DNA of 64,000 bases, from NCBI GenBank assembly GCA_900314745.1, contig OMWK01000006.1:1-64000 (forward strand). Reading direction: 5' to 3'. Position numbers and translations under genes: made by a program. This DNA is from an uncultured Eubacteriales bacterium (GTDB taxonomy: Bacteria; Bacillota; Clostridia; Saccharofermentanales; Saccharofermentanaceae). The notes below the pieces were generated by a model, which ran no database searches, was not told where the DNA came from, and saw nothing but the letters and a program-made list of their open reading frames with translations. How positions within the stretch are numbered: position 1 is the first letter of the stretch; each line of letters opens with the position of its first letter. Positions 17,098-27,120 of this stretch are shown in pieces.

Positions 17098-17364
17098 TTA
17101 GCTGCCCGTGATCCTGTTAAGTGTCTCGATATTCTCAGCTATCTGCGAAGGATCGATCTCAACACCTTCAACATCGTTTCTGATATCCGTAGCAACTTCG
17201 GTAACCGAATTACATATCGAATCAAAGCCTTCCGTGACCTTATCGAATTCACCGGATGCCGTATAGTTGGCGATAAATACAAATACAGTTATCACAGCCA
17301 GAATAACGGAGATAACGAGCGATGCAACACCGCAGATAATAAGTCTTATTTCAGATTTCTTCAT
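17098..17364 (-). CDS. small membrane-anchored protein in a PadR/DUF1700 unit
   Basis: The 88-residue protein has one N-terminal transmembrane helix (about residues 8-35) and an acidic, Ile-rich tail outside, probably a short coiled helix. I chose the ATG at 17364 because GGGAGG lies 8 bases upstream; the longer frame to 17382 starts at TTG. It follows the DUF1700 gene closely, so it is likely an effector or sensor part of the same envelope-response unit. No family is recognised. Confidence 0.7.
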   Translation of the reverse strand: MKKSEIRLIICGVASLVISVILAVITVFVFIANYTASGEFDKVTEGFDSICNSVTEVATDIRNDVEGVEIDPSQIAENIETLNRITGS

Positions 17365-17378
17365 CTTCCTTACCTCCC

Positions 17379-17942
17379 TCAAATTCCGTTATGCCATACA
17401 TGCTTCATTGATCTGATGTACCACTTGGTTGCAAATACGAAGTACTTAACCGAGAAGTAGCATACTGCGAATCCGAAGATGGCGAAGAACAGTAATGTGA
17501 GTCCCAGGAGAAGTCCGGAACCCAGGAATGCTCCGTAGGTCCAGCATGTGCAAAGAAGTGCAATTGCGCCTGCTGCTGCTGCGATCTCAATAAGAAGCAT
17601 CACGAGCACGATTCCGAATAATGTGAAAAATGCGGGGATAGCGACCAGGAGTGTTATCAGTACGACAAAAGTCACTGTCTGTGCCGTAGGCTCAGAAGGC
17701 TTGGGCTTCTGTATCTTCTCTGCCTTCCTGGCTAATATGCCGGGAAGTGTCATTCCTTCCTTATATTCCGCTGCGAGTTCAGAAGGATCACCTAACTGTG
17801 CGGCGGCCTCTTCCTCGGTCTTACCTGCCATTACGCTCTCATCAAAGTGATTACCGATATCGCTCAGTATGTCTTTGACATCGTTGTAAGACATCGATCC
17901 GAGCTCACGGGCGAGCTTATCAAGATATTCCTTCTTTGTCAT
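17379..17942 (-). CDS. DUF1700 family membrane protein
   Basis: The 187-residue product begins with the typical DUF1700 helical domain (MTKKEYLDKLARELGSM, then DVKDILSDIGNHFDE and EEAAAQLGDP, residues 1-60). Four transmembrane segments follow from about residue 80. DUF1700 genes commonly pair with PadR regulators and modulate envelope stress. The ATG at 17942 lies 9 bases after GGAGG and is preferred over the ATG at 17951. The start overlaps the end of the PadR gene, indicating coupled translation. Confidence 0.85.
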   Translation of the reverse strand: MTKKEYLDKLARELGSMSYNDVKDILSDIGNHFDESVMAGKTEEEAAAQLGDPSELAAEYKEGMTLPGILARKAEKIQKPKPSEPTAQTVTFVVLITLLVAIPAFFTLFGIVLVMLLIEIAAAAGAIALLCTCWTYGAFLGSGLLLGLTLLFFAIFGFAVCYFSVKYFVFATKWYIRSMKHVWHNGI

Positions 17943-18255
17943 TCTTCTCATCCTCCAATATTCCTTTTACCGCTTCGGTAAACTCATCCCATTCCTTCTT
18001 ATCGAGTTCGAGTCTCTTCTCTCCCTCTTCCGTTAAGTGGTAATACTTACGCGGCGGTCCGTTCTGTGATTCCTTGAGATAAGTGCTTACGAGTCCGTCT
18101 GATGCGAGTTTTCTTAAAATCGGATAAACCGTTCCGTCTGACATCTGGATCTTCCTGGAAAGAGTGTCAGCTACGTCATAGCCGTAGCTGTCACCTTTCT
18201 TCAGGATGGTAAGCACACACAAATCAAGCACACCTTTTTTGAACTGATTGTTCAT
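17920..18255 (-). CDS. PadR family transcriptional regulator
   Basis: The 111-residue protein is a compact winged helix: FKKGVLDLCVLTILKKGDSYGYDV, then SDGTVYPILRKL as recognition helix and wing, then YYHLTEEGEKRLE, and a C-terminal dimerisation helix. This is the short PadR-s2 type. It presumably represses its own unit. The start has GAGGGGG upstream. The two genes after it encode DUF1700 and a small membrane protein. Confidence 0.92.
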   Translation of the reverse strand: MNNQFKKGVLDLCVLTILKKGDSYGYDVADTLSRKIQMSDGTVYPILRKLASDGLVSTYLKESQNGPPRKYYHLTEEGEKRLELDKKEWDEFTEAVKGILEDEKNDKEGIS

Positions 18256-18375
18256 ATCTATCCCCCTCTGCTTAAGAATTTGTGCGGTTTTCCTTGGTTA
18301 TGAATATAGCACAGTATTATACATTGTGCAATACCTAACATAAAACAACTCTGTCTCCTGAATTACAGAGGATTC

Positions 18376-19500
18376 TTAGCCGTTCTTAAGTTCCATGGAA
18401 ATATTAAGTATGATACCGAACGAGATATAGTTAACGAGCATAGCGGTACCGCCGTAACTTACAAAAGGCAGCGGAATTCCGGTGATAGGCAGAAGACCTA
18501 CAGCCATGCCCATGTTCTCTATGTAGTGGAATGCAAACGATGCCGTAAGGCCTATGATCATGTATGAATATGCAGGTCTCGACGCCTTTGACGCGACGAA
18601 AAGGCAGCGGCACAGGAAGAAGAACGCGAGGATAATGAGTGCGGTTGTGCCTATGAAGCCAAGGTGTTCGGATGTCGCGGAAAATATGAAGTCACTCTCC
18701 TTAACAGGAACAGATACCAGAATACCCGTGTGGTTTCCTGACAGACCTCCTGATGCTATGGCGGCTTTGGACTGGATGAGATTATACTCCGACTCGGGAT
18801 CCGTACCCTCAAATATGAGCGGAAGGATTCTCTTCTTCTGATAATCCTTAAGATAGAAATTCCAGACAAAAGGAATACCGATAACTATGATTCCGGAAGT
18901 AGCAAGAAGGAAGTATCTGTACTTAAGTCCGAATACGAATACAACGCATACGAATGAGAATACGATAACCATTGCCGTTCCGAAGTCAGGCTGACTCAGG
19001 ATGAGGAGCATCGGGGGACCGTATGTCAGTGCGAGAAGTCCGAGACCTTTAAGAAGAGTAACCTTCTTCTCATACATTCGCTCGAATATGTCTGCCGCCG
19101 CCATCGCAAGTCCTATCTTCATAAGCTCCGACGGCTGGAAGTTACCAATGACTGGAAGGTTAAGCCATGAGTCCGCTCCCCACTTCCACGTAAGGTCATA
19201 TCCGTCAATCGGGACGAGAACCAGAAGGAACATCGACACGCCGTAGATTATCCATCCGAACGCTCTTAATATCTGTGTATCCATCGCACACAGGAATGCC
19301 GTGATGGCCATTCCTACAATGGCAGCACCTACCTGTCTGTAGAGATTATTCGGATAAGCTTCATAGCCGTCTTTAAGAACCTGGTTAAGAACATAGAGTC
19401 CTATGACCGTTATAAGAAAGATCGGCACTATAAGGTAGTAATCTACCTTACGGAAGTACTGCGTATTGCGGAGTTTCTCTATACCAGATTTGCCGGGCAT
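18376..19500 (-). CDS. rodA: RodA/FtsW-type peptidoglycan glycosyltransferase (SEDS family)
   Basis: The 374-residue protein has about ten transmembrane helices and SEDS landmarks: GWIIYGVSMFLL, NLPVIGNFQPSELMKIGLAM (a WGADSWLNLP loop just before), a large loop with DYQKKRI, and the C-terminal GIPLPFVSYGGTAML motif. SEDS proteins polymerise lipid II with a partner class B PBP; the RodA assignment over FtsW/SpoVE rests on overall likeness and is less certain. It starts 3 bases after lgt. Confidence 0.92.
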   Translation of the reverse strand: MPGKSGIEKLRNTQYFRKVDYYLIVPIFLITVIGLYVLNQVLKDGYEAYPNNLYRQVGAAIVGMAITAFLCAMDTQILRAFGWIIYGVSMFLLVLVPIDGYDLTWKWGADSWLNLPVIGNFQPSELMKIGLAMAAADIFERMYEKKVTLLKGLGLLALTYGPPMLLILSQPDFGTAMVIVFSFVCVVFVFGLKYRYFLLATSGIIVIGIPFVWNFYLKDYQKKRILPLIFEGTDPESEYNLIQSKAAIASGGLSGNHTGILVSVPVKESDFIFSATSEHLGFIGTTALIILAFFFLCRCLFVASKASRPAYSYMIIGLTASFAFHYIENMGMAVGLLPITGIPLPFVSYGGTAMLVNYISFGIILNISMELKNG

Positions 19501-19503
19501 GGA

Positions 19504-20373
19504 TTACGCTTTTTTCTTAAAAACGTGCTCAGGAAGCGGAAGTCGCTCCCACTCCTTAAGATGTGATACGAGAACGATGATAAGGCCTGCAAAGACCAGA
19601 ACCAGCGAGAGGGCCTGTGAAGTCCTTATGCCGGTACTGCCGATATAAAGGGAATCGGTGCGAAGTCCCTCGATAAAGAATCTTACGATTCCGTAGAGAA
19701 CCATATAAGCGCATGTTACATCGAACTTCCTCGTACTGCTCTCTCTTATAATGAGAAGAACGATGAAGATCGTAAGTGTGCAAAGTGACTCATATAGGAA
19801 TGTCGGATGCACGGGCATCGACGGATCGAGGTTCGGACACTCGGTAGCAAGATAACGGGAGATCCTGTCAGATGTCATGCCCCAGGGAAGTGTTGTAGTT
19901 GTTCCGAAGCACTCCTGATTGAAGAAATTGCCCCAGCGTCCTATAGCCTGTCCGAGAGGGATGTAAACCACGCAGTAATCGACTACCGTGGAGAAAGGGA
20001 TCTTCCTGATCCTCGTCATGATATATGTTCCGAGGAAAGCTCCGATGACTCCGCCGTATACGGCAAGTCCGCCGGAACGCGTATCAAAGATGCGTCTTAT
20101 GTCCTGGGAATAATAGCTCCACTCGCAGAACACATAATAAAGCCTTGCACCAATGATCGCAGAAGGAAGCGATACGAGAAGAACATCGTAGACGAGGTCC
20201 TCGGAGAACTTATTGGCCTTGGACTGCTTAACAGCCAGAAAACCGCATAAGACCATCGCAAACCCTATAAGAATTCCGTACCAATAGACATTAAAGGAGC
20301 CTATCGAGAATGCGACAGGATTGACATCAACTGTGAATCCGATAAACGGAAAATGTACTTCTTCGTAATTCAT
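19504..20373 (-). CDS. lgt: prolipoprotein diacylglyceryl transferase
   Basis: The 289-residue membrane enzyme attaches diacylglycerol to the lipobox Cys of lipoproteins. The signature GQAIGRWGNFFNQECFG is present, along with the N-terminal YWYGILIGFAM segment, a GGLAVYGGVIGAF segment and C-terminal helices. It is presumably needed for the lipoproteins in this window. The gene sits between ribF and rodA at the end of the translation operon, 12 bases after ribF. Confidence 0.95.
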   Translation of the reverse strand: MNYEEVHFPFIGFTVDVNPVAFSIGSFNVYWYGILIGFAMVLCGFLAVKQSKANKFSEDLVYDVLLVSLPSAIIGARLYYVFCEWSYYSQDIRRIFDTRSGGLAVYGGVIGAFLGTYIMTRIRKIPFSTVVDYCVVYIPLGQAIGRWGNFFNQECFGTTTTLPWGMTSDRISRYLATECPNLDPSMPVHPTFLYESLCTLTIFIVLLIIRESSTRKFDVTCAYMVLYGIVRFFIEGLRTDSLYIGSTGIRTSQALSLVLVFAGLIIVLVSHLKEWERLPLPEHVFKKKA

Positions 20374-20385
20374 ATATTATCCTCA

Positions 20386-21342
20386 CTAACGATTTACGAT
20401 TATACCGCACTTTGCAAGCCATGTCTTTGCACTTTCCTTATCGCACTCCACCTGCTTGGCAAGTTCAGTAACGGAACCGAACTTCTGCTCAGGTCTTACG
20501 AAGCTTAGAAGCTCAACCTTGATCCTTGCGCCGTAAAGATCCTCATCTAGATCGAATATGTATGTCTCGGCAACGTCAGATACATTCTCTGAGTCATTCA
20601 CCGTAGGACGAAGCCCGACGTTTGTAACGCCATAGCATTTACGGCTGCCGAGCATTATTCGGGACACATAAACGCCGCGTCTTACCCTTATCTTATTCTC
20701 GGGAATCTCAATGTTGGCCGTAGGGAAACCTAACTCCCGTCCAAGCTGCCTGCCCGTAACGACCATACCCGAATAAGAGAATGCCGTGCCTCCGGTAAGT
20801 TTGGAATATAGCTCAACATCGCCCTCGCAGACGGTCTCGCGAAGCCATGTGGAAGACAGCCTTCGTCTCGAAGATCCGTAAAGCTTATCCTCGAACACGG
20901 TTACTTCGATTCCCTGGCCTTCACCAAAGGACTTAAGAAGTTCGGCATCGCCTGATGCATTCTTCCCGAACCTGTAATCAGTTCCGCAGAAAAGCTCGCA
21001 GGAATTAAGCTTCATAAGGATTATCTCGTTAAGGAAATCTTCGGCGGGCATGTCTTTCACGGCATTGAAGTCCAACACAAGCAATTCATCCACGCCTAAC
21101 TCAGACAGGATTATGCGCTTCTCCTCGACAGTGGTCAGAAGTCCTTCGTTATTCTTATCGAAATTAATGAACGTCATTACCGTCGACGTCATGCCGCTTA
21201 GCACAGCCGCCTTCACGGTCTTCCTTATAATCTCCTTGTGACCTAAATGTATGCCGTCGAAGAAGCCGAGTGCGACCGCTCTGCCCTTGTGTAGATAAGG
21301 CAGCGTATCAAGATAGCAGACAGTTGTATGCGAGCCGTTCAA
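20386..21342 (-). CDS. ribF: bifunctional riboflavin kinase/FMN adenylyltransferase
   Basis: The 318-residue protein makes FMN and FAD from riboflavin. The N-terminal nucleotidyltransferase has GFFDGIHLGHKEII (residues 23-36) and SSRRRLSSTWLRE; the C-terminal flavokinase has GRQLGRELGFPTANIEI and GVYVSRI. The start overlaps the truB stop (ATGA, 4 bp). Its usual place after truB supports the call. Confidence 0.96.
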   Translation of the reverse strand: MNGSHTTVCYLDTLPYLHKGRAVALGFFDGIHLGHKEIIRKTVKAAVLSGMTSTVMTFINFDKNNEGLLTTVEEKRIILSELGVDELLVLDFNAVKDMPAEDFLNEIILMKLNSCELFCGTDYRFGKNASGDAELLKSFGEGQGIEVTVFEDKLYGSSRRRLSSTWLRETVCEGDVELYSKLTGGTAFSYSGMVVTGRQLGRELGFPTANIEIPENKIRVRRGVYVSRIMLGSRKCYGVTNVGLRPTVNDSENVSDVAETYIFDLDEDLYGARIKVELLSFVRPEQKFGSVTELAKQVECDKESAKTWLAKCGIIVNR

Positions 21343-22241
21343 GTGTAAAGCATCCTTTCTATCCTCATTATCCCGCCTTCCTTGTAGATGACGGCAGTAA
21401 GCGCCCCGCGGTGGAAAGCCGCAACTCTCTCCCCTTCTCCCGCTTCACCGAAGCCTTCCGAGGATATCTTCTTACCGAGCTTAACGTCTTCAAACTGGGA
21501 GGAGGTTAATTCCACCCTTGGCATTTGCTGAAGGCACGTCTCCCTGGGGATTACAAATGAATAGTCGTTCTTAGAGGAGAGCTCTGATATCATCTCCTCC
21601 GTGTATGCATCCTTAATATCAAAGGGCCCTGCCTTCGTTCTTCGAAGACTCAGGGCATGCGCATGAAAGCCTGTCATCTCACCCGCATCATCACATATCG
21701 ATCTGATATAAGTTCCCTTGGAACAGTCTATGCTGATATCGGCATAGATCCTGCCGTCTTCAAATCTCATGCTGTTCACTGTAAGCGAATGTATCTTAAC
21801 GGGATGCGCGGGCATATCGATCTCGACTCCCTTTCGAGCGAGGTCATACGCCTTCTTCCCATCTATCTTCTTTGCCGAGTATGCGGGAGGCACCTGCGAA
21901 GTGATGTGCGAGAGCCTCTCGAAAGCATTACGTACAGCCGCGAACTCCTCCTCACTTCCTGTAAGTACCGTCTCGGCCGTGACCTCACCCTCGGGATCCA
22001 TCGTGGAAGTTCTCACACCGAATACCGCAGTGCAGTCGTATGCCTTATCGTAGCCGTCGGTGTAGCGCATGACCTTAAGAGCCTTGCCGGTAAACACAGG
22101 AAGAAGACCCGTAGCGAACGGATCTAGTGTTCCGCTGTGTCCGACCTTACGGGTACCCGCTATCCTCTTAATGAAGTTGTCAGAGGCCATCGACGTAATA
22201 CCCTTCTTCTTATCGAGAAGTATGATACCGTCAGGAATCAT
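21339..22241 (-). CDS. truB: tRNA pseudouridine-55 synthase
   Basis: The 300-residue enzyme isomerises U55 of the tRNA T-loop. The catalytic Asp40 lies in VGHSGTLDPFATGLLPV. Motifs GIILLDKKKGITS at the N-terminus, Y-D-L-A-R-K-G and SKGTYIRSICDDAGE in the middle are present, and a C-terminal PUA-like part is seen. Its 4-bp overlaps with nrnA and ribF show tight coupling. Confidence 0.96.
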   Translation of the reverse strand: MIPDGIILLDKKKGITSMASDNFIKRIAGTRKVGHSGTLDPFATGLLPVFTGKALKVMRYTDGYDKAYDCTAVFGVRTSTMDPEGEVTAETVLTGSEEEFAAVRNAFERLSHITSQVPPAYSAKKIDGKKAYDLARKGVEIDMPAHPVKIHSLTVNSMRFEDGRIYADISIDCSKGTYIRSICDDAGEMTGFHAHALSLRRTKAGPFDIKDAYTEEMISELSSKNDYSFVIPRETCLQQMPRVELTSSQFEDVKLGKKISSEGFGEAGEGERVAAFHRGALTAVIYKEGGIMRIERMLYT

Positions 22242-23290
22242 AAGAATTTGGAAGCCTCGCTTATTATCTCTTCTGCAAGCTCATCGATGTCTTTGTTCTT
22301 AACCGTAAAGCCTGCGGCACGCTTGTGACCGCCGCCGCCGTATTTCTCTGCAAAAACAGAGCAGTCGAAGTCAGTCTTGGACCTTAAATTGCCCCTGATG
22401 GTCTCGCCGTCTGTCTCCCTCAGTACGCAGGCGAATTCAACTCCGCCGACATCTCTTAACCTGGAGACAACGTCAGATATCTCATCGTGTCCGGCGTTGA
22501 ACTTCCTGAACATCTCGGAAGTTACCTTGGCTATTGCAAGCTTTCCTCCGCAGTAGAATTCCGCTGAAGAGCAGGCCGCGGAAGAGATAGCAAACTCCGA
22601 AGGTGTCTTCATGTCAAAAAGGTTATAGCAGACCTCAGTGATATTGCCTCCGAGTTCCATAAGTTCACCCGCGCTCTCGAGCGTCTCGGGCTTTGTGTTC
22701 GTATATGTGAATCTTCCCGTATCCGTGACGATTCCGGCCATGAGACATTTTGCAGTTCTTTGTCCGATGATGTCGCTTAACGGCACATTCAGGATAACCG
22801 CTATCCTGCAGGCCGTATAGAAGACCATCTCGCAGGCGGAAGATGCGCCGGGCTCGATCCATTTAAGAGGACCCGCGAGGTGCGATACCTCATGGTGATC
22901 GATATCCAGAGCATCGTCGTACAGCTCGAATATGCGGCAGTTGTCGCCCATTCTGTGGCCTTCGGAACAGTCTACGGAGAACGCGAGTTCATACTTCTTG
23001 CCGTTGACGTTCATGTCCGATACGCCGAAGTCCGACGAAGGATAGAACAGAAGGTCATCGACTCCAAGGAACGACATGTTCGCGGGAAGCTCCTCGGGCA
23101 TGCACACCCATGCATTCGCACCGAGCGTACGGAACAAAGAGACGACCGCCGTCGATGAACCTATGCAGTCACCGTCAACGCTCTTATGGGGGAACACGAG
23201 AACCGCACCATCAGTGGCCTTAAGTTCCCTGGCCTTCCCGATGATGAGTTCTGCAATCCTGGTCGCACCCTCAAGATAAAAGTCCTTCAT
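22238..23290 (-). CDS. nrnA: NrnA-type DHH phosphoesterase (oligoribonuclease/pAp phosphatase)
   Basis: The 350-residue protein has DHH motifs: KSVDGDCIGSS (D-x-D), VDCSEGHRMGDN, ALDIDHHEVSH (DHH) and a TDTGRFTYTN motif, with a C-terminal DHHA1 domain ending in GGGGHKRAAGF. It degrades nanoRNAs and dephosphorylates pAp. In the first motif the usual pattern is D-x-D with an upstream His; here H-K-S-V-D-G-D is seen. It lies between rbfA and truB, as in many Bacillota. Confidence 0.93.
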   Translation of the reverse strand: MKDFYLEGATRIAELIIGKARELKATDGAVLVFPHKSVDGDCIGSSTAVVSLFRTLGANAWVCMPEELPANMSFLGVDDLLFYPSSDFGVSDMNVNGKKYELAFSVDCSEGHRMGDNCRIFELYDDALDIDHHEVSHLAGPLKWIEPGASSACEMVFYTACRIAVILNVPLSDIIGQRTAKCLMAGIVTDTGRFTYTNTKPETLESAGELMELGGNITEVCYNLFDMKTPSEFAISSAACSSAEFYCGGKLAIAKVTSEMFRKFNAGHDEISDVVSRLRDVGGVEFACVLRETDGETIRGNLRSKTDFDCSVFAEKYGGGGHKRAAGFTVKNKDIDELAEEIISEASKFL

Positions 23291-23691
23291 TATTCCTCTT
23301 CGGACTCCCCGTCCTCAATGCCAAGCTCTTCCCTCTTCGCCTTATCCTCAGCCTTGACCCTGTCGATGATCGCATCCATACGCGCCGCTTCATCGAGGGT
23401 GTTGTCTATCTTAAAGTGAAGTTCCGGAGCAAGTCTTAAGTTGATCCTCTTGCACATCTGGAAGCGGATAAAGCCCGTGGCGCCTTCAATGGCGTCAAGG
23501 GCTTCCTTCTTATCGTGCTCATTACCGAATACGGATACGAAGACAGTGGCATGAGACAGGTCACGGGTCATCTTGACCTGCGTGACCGATGTCAGCAGGG
23601 GAACCCTGGGGTCCTTAAGCTCATTGCTTATAATATCCTGCATGACCTTTCTCATCTCATCGCCGACTATCTCGGCTCTGTTTCTACGCAT
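23290..23691 (-). CDS. rbfA: 30S ribosome-binding factor RbfA
   Basis: The 133-residue protein has the single KH-like fold of Rbf[28 protein letters not shown] at the N-terminus, ATVFVSVFG, and [17 protein letters not shown]. It helps mature 16S rRNA and the 30S subunit, especially in the cold. A short acidic tail ends the protein. It overlaps infB by 8 bp. Confidence 0.95.
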   Translation of the reverse strand: MRRNRAEIVGDEMRKVMQDIISNELKDPRVPLLTSVTQVKMTRDLSHATVFVSVFGNEHDKKEALDAIEGATGFIRFQMCKRINLRLAPELHFKIDNTLDEAARMDAIIDRVKAEDKAKREELGIEDGESEEE

Positions 23692-26509
23692 CTCTTTCTA
23701 CCTCTTGGCTTGTGAATGCTTCGATCGTATCACCAACCTTGATGTCGTTGTAGTTAGCGATGGACAGACCGCACTCAAATCCGGAGTTAACTTCCTTAAC
23801 GGAATCCTTAAGTCTCTGGAGTGATGCCAGCTCACCTGTATGAATTACGATATCGTTTCTCAGGATTCTGACACCGCAGTTTCTGATGATCTTACCGTCA
23901 GTTACATAACATCCGCCGATAGTACCTACGCCGCTGACCTTGAACAGCTCACGGATCTCGGCATGACCCAAGACAACCTCTTCGAAAGTAGGCTCGAGCA
24001 TACCCTTCATAGCCTTCTCGATGTCTTCCGTTGCCTTGTAGATTACGTCATAAAGCTTGATCTCAACACCTGCTTCCTTCGCCTTCTCAGTGATGATGGC
24101 ATTAGGACGCACGTTAAATCCGATGATGATCGCGTTAGATACGTCAGCGAGAACGATATCGGACTCGTTGATGGCACCAACGGCACCGTGGATAACCTTA
24201 ACTCGTACTTCGCTGTTGGAGAGCTTCTCGAGGGACTGTGTAACAGCCTCGACGGAACCCTGGATATCAGCCTTGACGATGATGTTGAGATCCTTGATAT
24301 TACCCTCAGCCATCTGAGCTGCGAGAGTCTCAAGACTCATCCTGGAGCTCTTTCTCATGTGCTCCTCACGCTGCTTGATCTTTCTCTTCTCAACGAGCTG
24401 TCTTGCCATCTTCTCGTCCTTAACCGCATAGAGTGTCTCACCTGCGGAAGGAACTTCAGGAAGACCTAAGATCTCACAAGGGATGGAAGGACCTGCCTTC
24501 TTGATGATATCGCCCTTGTCGTCATACATGGCTCTGATATTACCGATCATAGCGCCGCATACAACGGAATCGCCCTGCTTCAATGTACCTCTCTGAACGA
24601 GAACAGTCGCAACAGGACCTCTGTTCTTGTCGAGCTGAGCCTCGATAACTGTACCCTTGGCCTGTCTCTTGGGATCCGCCTTGAGCTCGAGTACATCGGC
24701 TACAAGGAGAACGTTCTCGAGAAGGTCGTCGATACCTGTTCCCTGCTTAGCGGATACGGGAACCATGATAGTGGAACCGCCCCACTCCTCGGGGATGAGC
24801 TCATACTGTGTGAGTTCCTGCTTAACCTTATCGGGGTTAGCTCCGGGCTTATCAATCTTATTGATGGCAACGATGATTTCCGTGCCTGCTGCCTTCGCGT
24901 GGTTGATAGCCTCGATCGTCTGGGGCATGACACCGTCATCTGCTGCTACAACGAGAATGGCGATATCCGTAACCTGTGCACCTCTTGCTCTCATCGTTGT
25001 GAAAGCTTCGTGACCGGGCGTATCGAGGAACGTGATCTGTCTGCCCTTAACTCTTACAGTATAAGCACCGATCTTCTGCGTGATACCGCCGGCCTCACCC
25101 GTAGCAACGGATGATGCACGGATCTTATCGAGCAATGATGTCTTACCGTGGTCAACGTGACCCATAACTACAACTACAGGAGGTCTTGTCTCCATGCCCT
25201 CTGTGATGAGCTCGTCATCATCATCAAAGAGGATATCCTCCTCTGTCTTCTCCTCGAGAAGTGATGCGTTGATTCCGAATCCGTCAGCGAGGAGGCATGC
25301 CGTATCGAAGTCGAGTTCCTGGTTGATGGTAGCCATAACTCCGAGCTTAACCATGAGTTCCTTGATGACTTCGGAAGACTTCTTGCCGATACCCTCGGCG
25401 AAGTCCTTAACCGTGATGAACGGAGGGATCTGAATATCAGTGATTACGCGCTCAACAACGGAAGACTCATCGAAGGAATTCTTCTTCTTCTTCCTTCTGC
25501 CGTATGAATAATCATCATACTCGTCGTCACCCGTGGACATGCGTCCGTTGAACTGGCCGCCTCTGTTCTTAAGTCTCTTATCGTTGGAACCGTTGGTTCT
25601 CTCTCTGTCTCTGTCGTCATGCTTCTTATCGAAGGCAGACTTCTCTGCATAATTGCTTCTGCTCTTCTTGACTTCTTCCATCGGAGCATCAGTCTTCGGC
25701 TTGGAAGGTCTTCTGGGAGCTGAATGGTTATTGCCGGGCTCGTCGTCCTTATCCTTGGCAAATCCGCCCTGGGATCTTCCCGCACCGGGACCGCCGGATC
25801 TGTATCCGCCCTGACCCTGAGGCCTGGGCCCTCTTCCGGGGCCACCCTGACCGCCTCTGAATCCGCCGCCCTGATAACCGCCGGCTCTGTTACCGTATCT
25901 CTTCTCAGGGATGATGGTGGATGTTCTTACAGTCTCAGGCATAGCTACAACGGCAGAAGAAATCTTCGTTCTGTCGATAGCAGGCTTAGGCTCCTCCTTC
26001 TTCTCGCGAGTCTCTTCCTTCTTAGGCTCTGCCTTCTCTTCCTTAGGCTCTTCCTTTACTTCAGGAGCGGGCTTAGCTTCCTCTTCCTTCTTCTCGGGAG
26101 CAGCTTCAGCAGCAGGCTTCGCTTCCTCTTCCTTCTGCTCGGGCTCTTCATTAGCCTTTGAAGTCTTAGTCTTGTCAGCCTTCTTAGGCTCTTCAGAAGC
26201 GGGAGCTTCACTCTCCTTCTCAGTCTTGGCTGTCTTCTTGGCTGTCTCAGTCTTCTTAGCAGCTGTCTTCTTGGGAGCTGCCTCCTCTGTCTTCACAACA
26301 GGAGCAGGCTGCTCGGCAGCCTTTACAGGCTCGGCAGGCTCAGCAGCAGCGGCAGCTTCGACCTTCTTGGGAGCTTCGGTCTTGACGGCTTCTTCAGCTG
26401 AAGTATCTGCCTTCTTCTTGTGAACGCGTCTTACCTTAAGTTCCTTTGTGCCGGAAACACCCTTGCTTGTTACCTGCGGCTTGTTATCCTTATCGGATTT
26501 CTCACTCAT
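23684..26509 (-). CDS. infB: translation initiation factor IF-2 with long low-complexity N-terminus
   Basis: The 941-residue GTPase places initiator tRNA on the ribosome. Residues 1 to about 185 are rich in Lys, Ala, Glu and Pro ([11 protein letters not shown] repeats), about 205-260 is Gly/Arg-rich (RGG-like), then IF2_N at about 355-410. The G domain follows with [23 protein letters not shown] and [10 protein letters not shown], then domains II-IV. The tail composition resembles that of this organism's RpoD. It sits between ylxQ and rbfA, the standard nusA-operon order. Confidence 0.97.
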   Translation of the reverse strand: MSEKSDKDNKPQVTSKGVSGTKELKVRRVHKKKADTSAEEAVKTEAPKKVEAAAAAEPAEPVKAAEQPAPVVKTEEAAPKKTAAKKTETAKKTAKTEKESEAPASEEPKKADKTKTSKANEEPEQKEEEAKPAAEAAPEKKEEEAKPAPEVKEEPKEEKAEPKKEETREKKEEPKPAIDRTKISSAVVAMPETVRTSTIIPEKRYGNRAGGYQGGGFRGGQGGPGRGPRPQGQGGYRSGGPGAGRSQGGFAKDKDDEPGNNHSAPRRPSKPKTDAPMEEVKKSRSNYAEKSAFDKKHDDRDRERTNGSNDKRLKNRGGQFNGRMSTGDDEYDDYSYGRRKKKKNSFDESSVVERVITDIQIPPFITVKDFAEGIGKKSSEVIKELMVKLGVMATINQELDFDTACLLADGFGINASLLEEKTEEDILFDDDDELITEGMETRPPVVVVMGHVDHGKTSLLDKIRASSVATGEAGGITQKIGAYTVRVKGRQITFLDTPGHEAFTTMRARGAQVTDIAILVVAADDGVMPQTIEAINHAKAAGTEIIVAINKIDKPGANPDKVKQELTQYELIPEEWGGSTIMVPVSAKQGTGIDDLLENVLLVADVLELKADPKRQAKGTVIEAQLDKNRGPVATVLVQRGTLKQGDSVVCGAMIGNIRAMYDDKGDIIKKAGPSIPCEILGLPEVPSAGETLYAVKDEKMARQLVEKRKIKQREEHMRKSSRMSLETLAAQMAEGNIKDLNIIVKADIQGSVEAVTQSLEKLSNSEVRVKVIHGAVGAINESDIVLADVSNAIIIGFNVRPNAIITEKAKEAGVEIKLYDVIYKATEDIEKAMKGMLEPTFEEVVLGHAEIRELFKVSGVGTIGGCYVTDGKIIRNCGVRILRNDIVIHTGELASLQRLKDSVKEVNSGFECGLSIANYNDIKVGDTIEAFTSQEVERDA

Positions 26510-26527
26510 TAATGAATTTCCTCCTAA

Positions 26528-26851
26528 TTAATCTTCCTTGGAAAGCTCCGCGGATAGCTTATCCGCGAACCCCTGATCAGTGACCGCTACGATTGCCCTG
26601 TCCGGCTTGCCTATAGCCCTTCCCAGCTCATACATAGTTGAGAAGCTGTATGCATCCGGCATGTCCACGTCTCCTCTTGCTCCTATATCAAGGAGTCGGG
26701 AGAGTGTATTCTTCGATATATCAGTAGAGATAATGAGAAGCTTCGCCGTTCCCTTACGAATGGAGGACTCGACCTGATCGAATCCGGAAATCACTTTCCC
26801 TGCCTTCGCGGCAAGTCCCAGGAACCTAAGTATGTTCAGTTCTTCTCGCAA
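26528..26851 (-). CDS. ylxQ: L7Ae-like RNA-binding protein YlxQ
   Basis: The 107-residue protein has the L7Ae/L30e/Gadd45 fold: [33 protein letters not shown], then Y-E-L-G-R-A-I-G-K and A-I-V-A-V-T-D at the end. These kink-turn binders accompany nusA and infB in Bacillota. It overlaps ylxR by 16 bp. Confidence 0.92.
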   Translation of the reverse strand: MREELNILRFLGLAAKAGKVISGFDQVESSIRKGTAKLLIISTDISKNTLSRLLDIGARGDVDMPDAYSFSTMYELGRAIGKPDRAIVAVTDQGFADKLSAELSKED

Positions 26852-27120
26852 AGCTCAAGTATCTCCCTGGCTACTCTGTTAAGGTCATCATCGTTATTAC
26901 CGGTCTTAAGGCCCTTAGAGATTCGATGCGCCTTAAGCTCTGTCTTAATGCACTTCTCATCCTTACAAAGATATGCGCCTCTTCCGGGCAGTTTGCCTGT
27001 GGGATCTACCGTCAGGCTCCCGTCTTCCGCAAGCGTCACACGGACAAGATCTCTCTTATCGCGTCTGGTCCTGCAGCTTACGCACATTCTCTGGGGCTGC
27101 TTCTTGGGGGTAATAGCCAT
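26836..27120 (-). CDS. ylxR: YlxR (RnpM-like) RNA-binding protein
   Basis: The 94-residue basic protein carries the family signature: [18 protein letters not shown] at the N-terminus and [16 protein letters not shown]. Homologues bind RNA and have been reported to modulate RNase P. It begins with a 1-bp overlap of the nusA stop (TAATG) and runs into ylxQ. Confidence 0.93.
   Translation of the reverse strand: MAITPKKQPQRMCVSCRTRRDKRDLVRVTLAEDGSLTVDPTGKLPGRGAYLCKDEKCIKTELKAHRISKGLKTGNNDDDLNRVAREILELCEKN

Noticed and set aside
25911..26423. Plus-strand 170-codon frame opposite infB
   Set aside because: It mirrors the low-complexity N-terminal repeats of IF-2; composition is explained by that.
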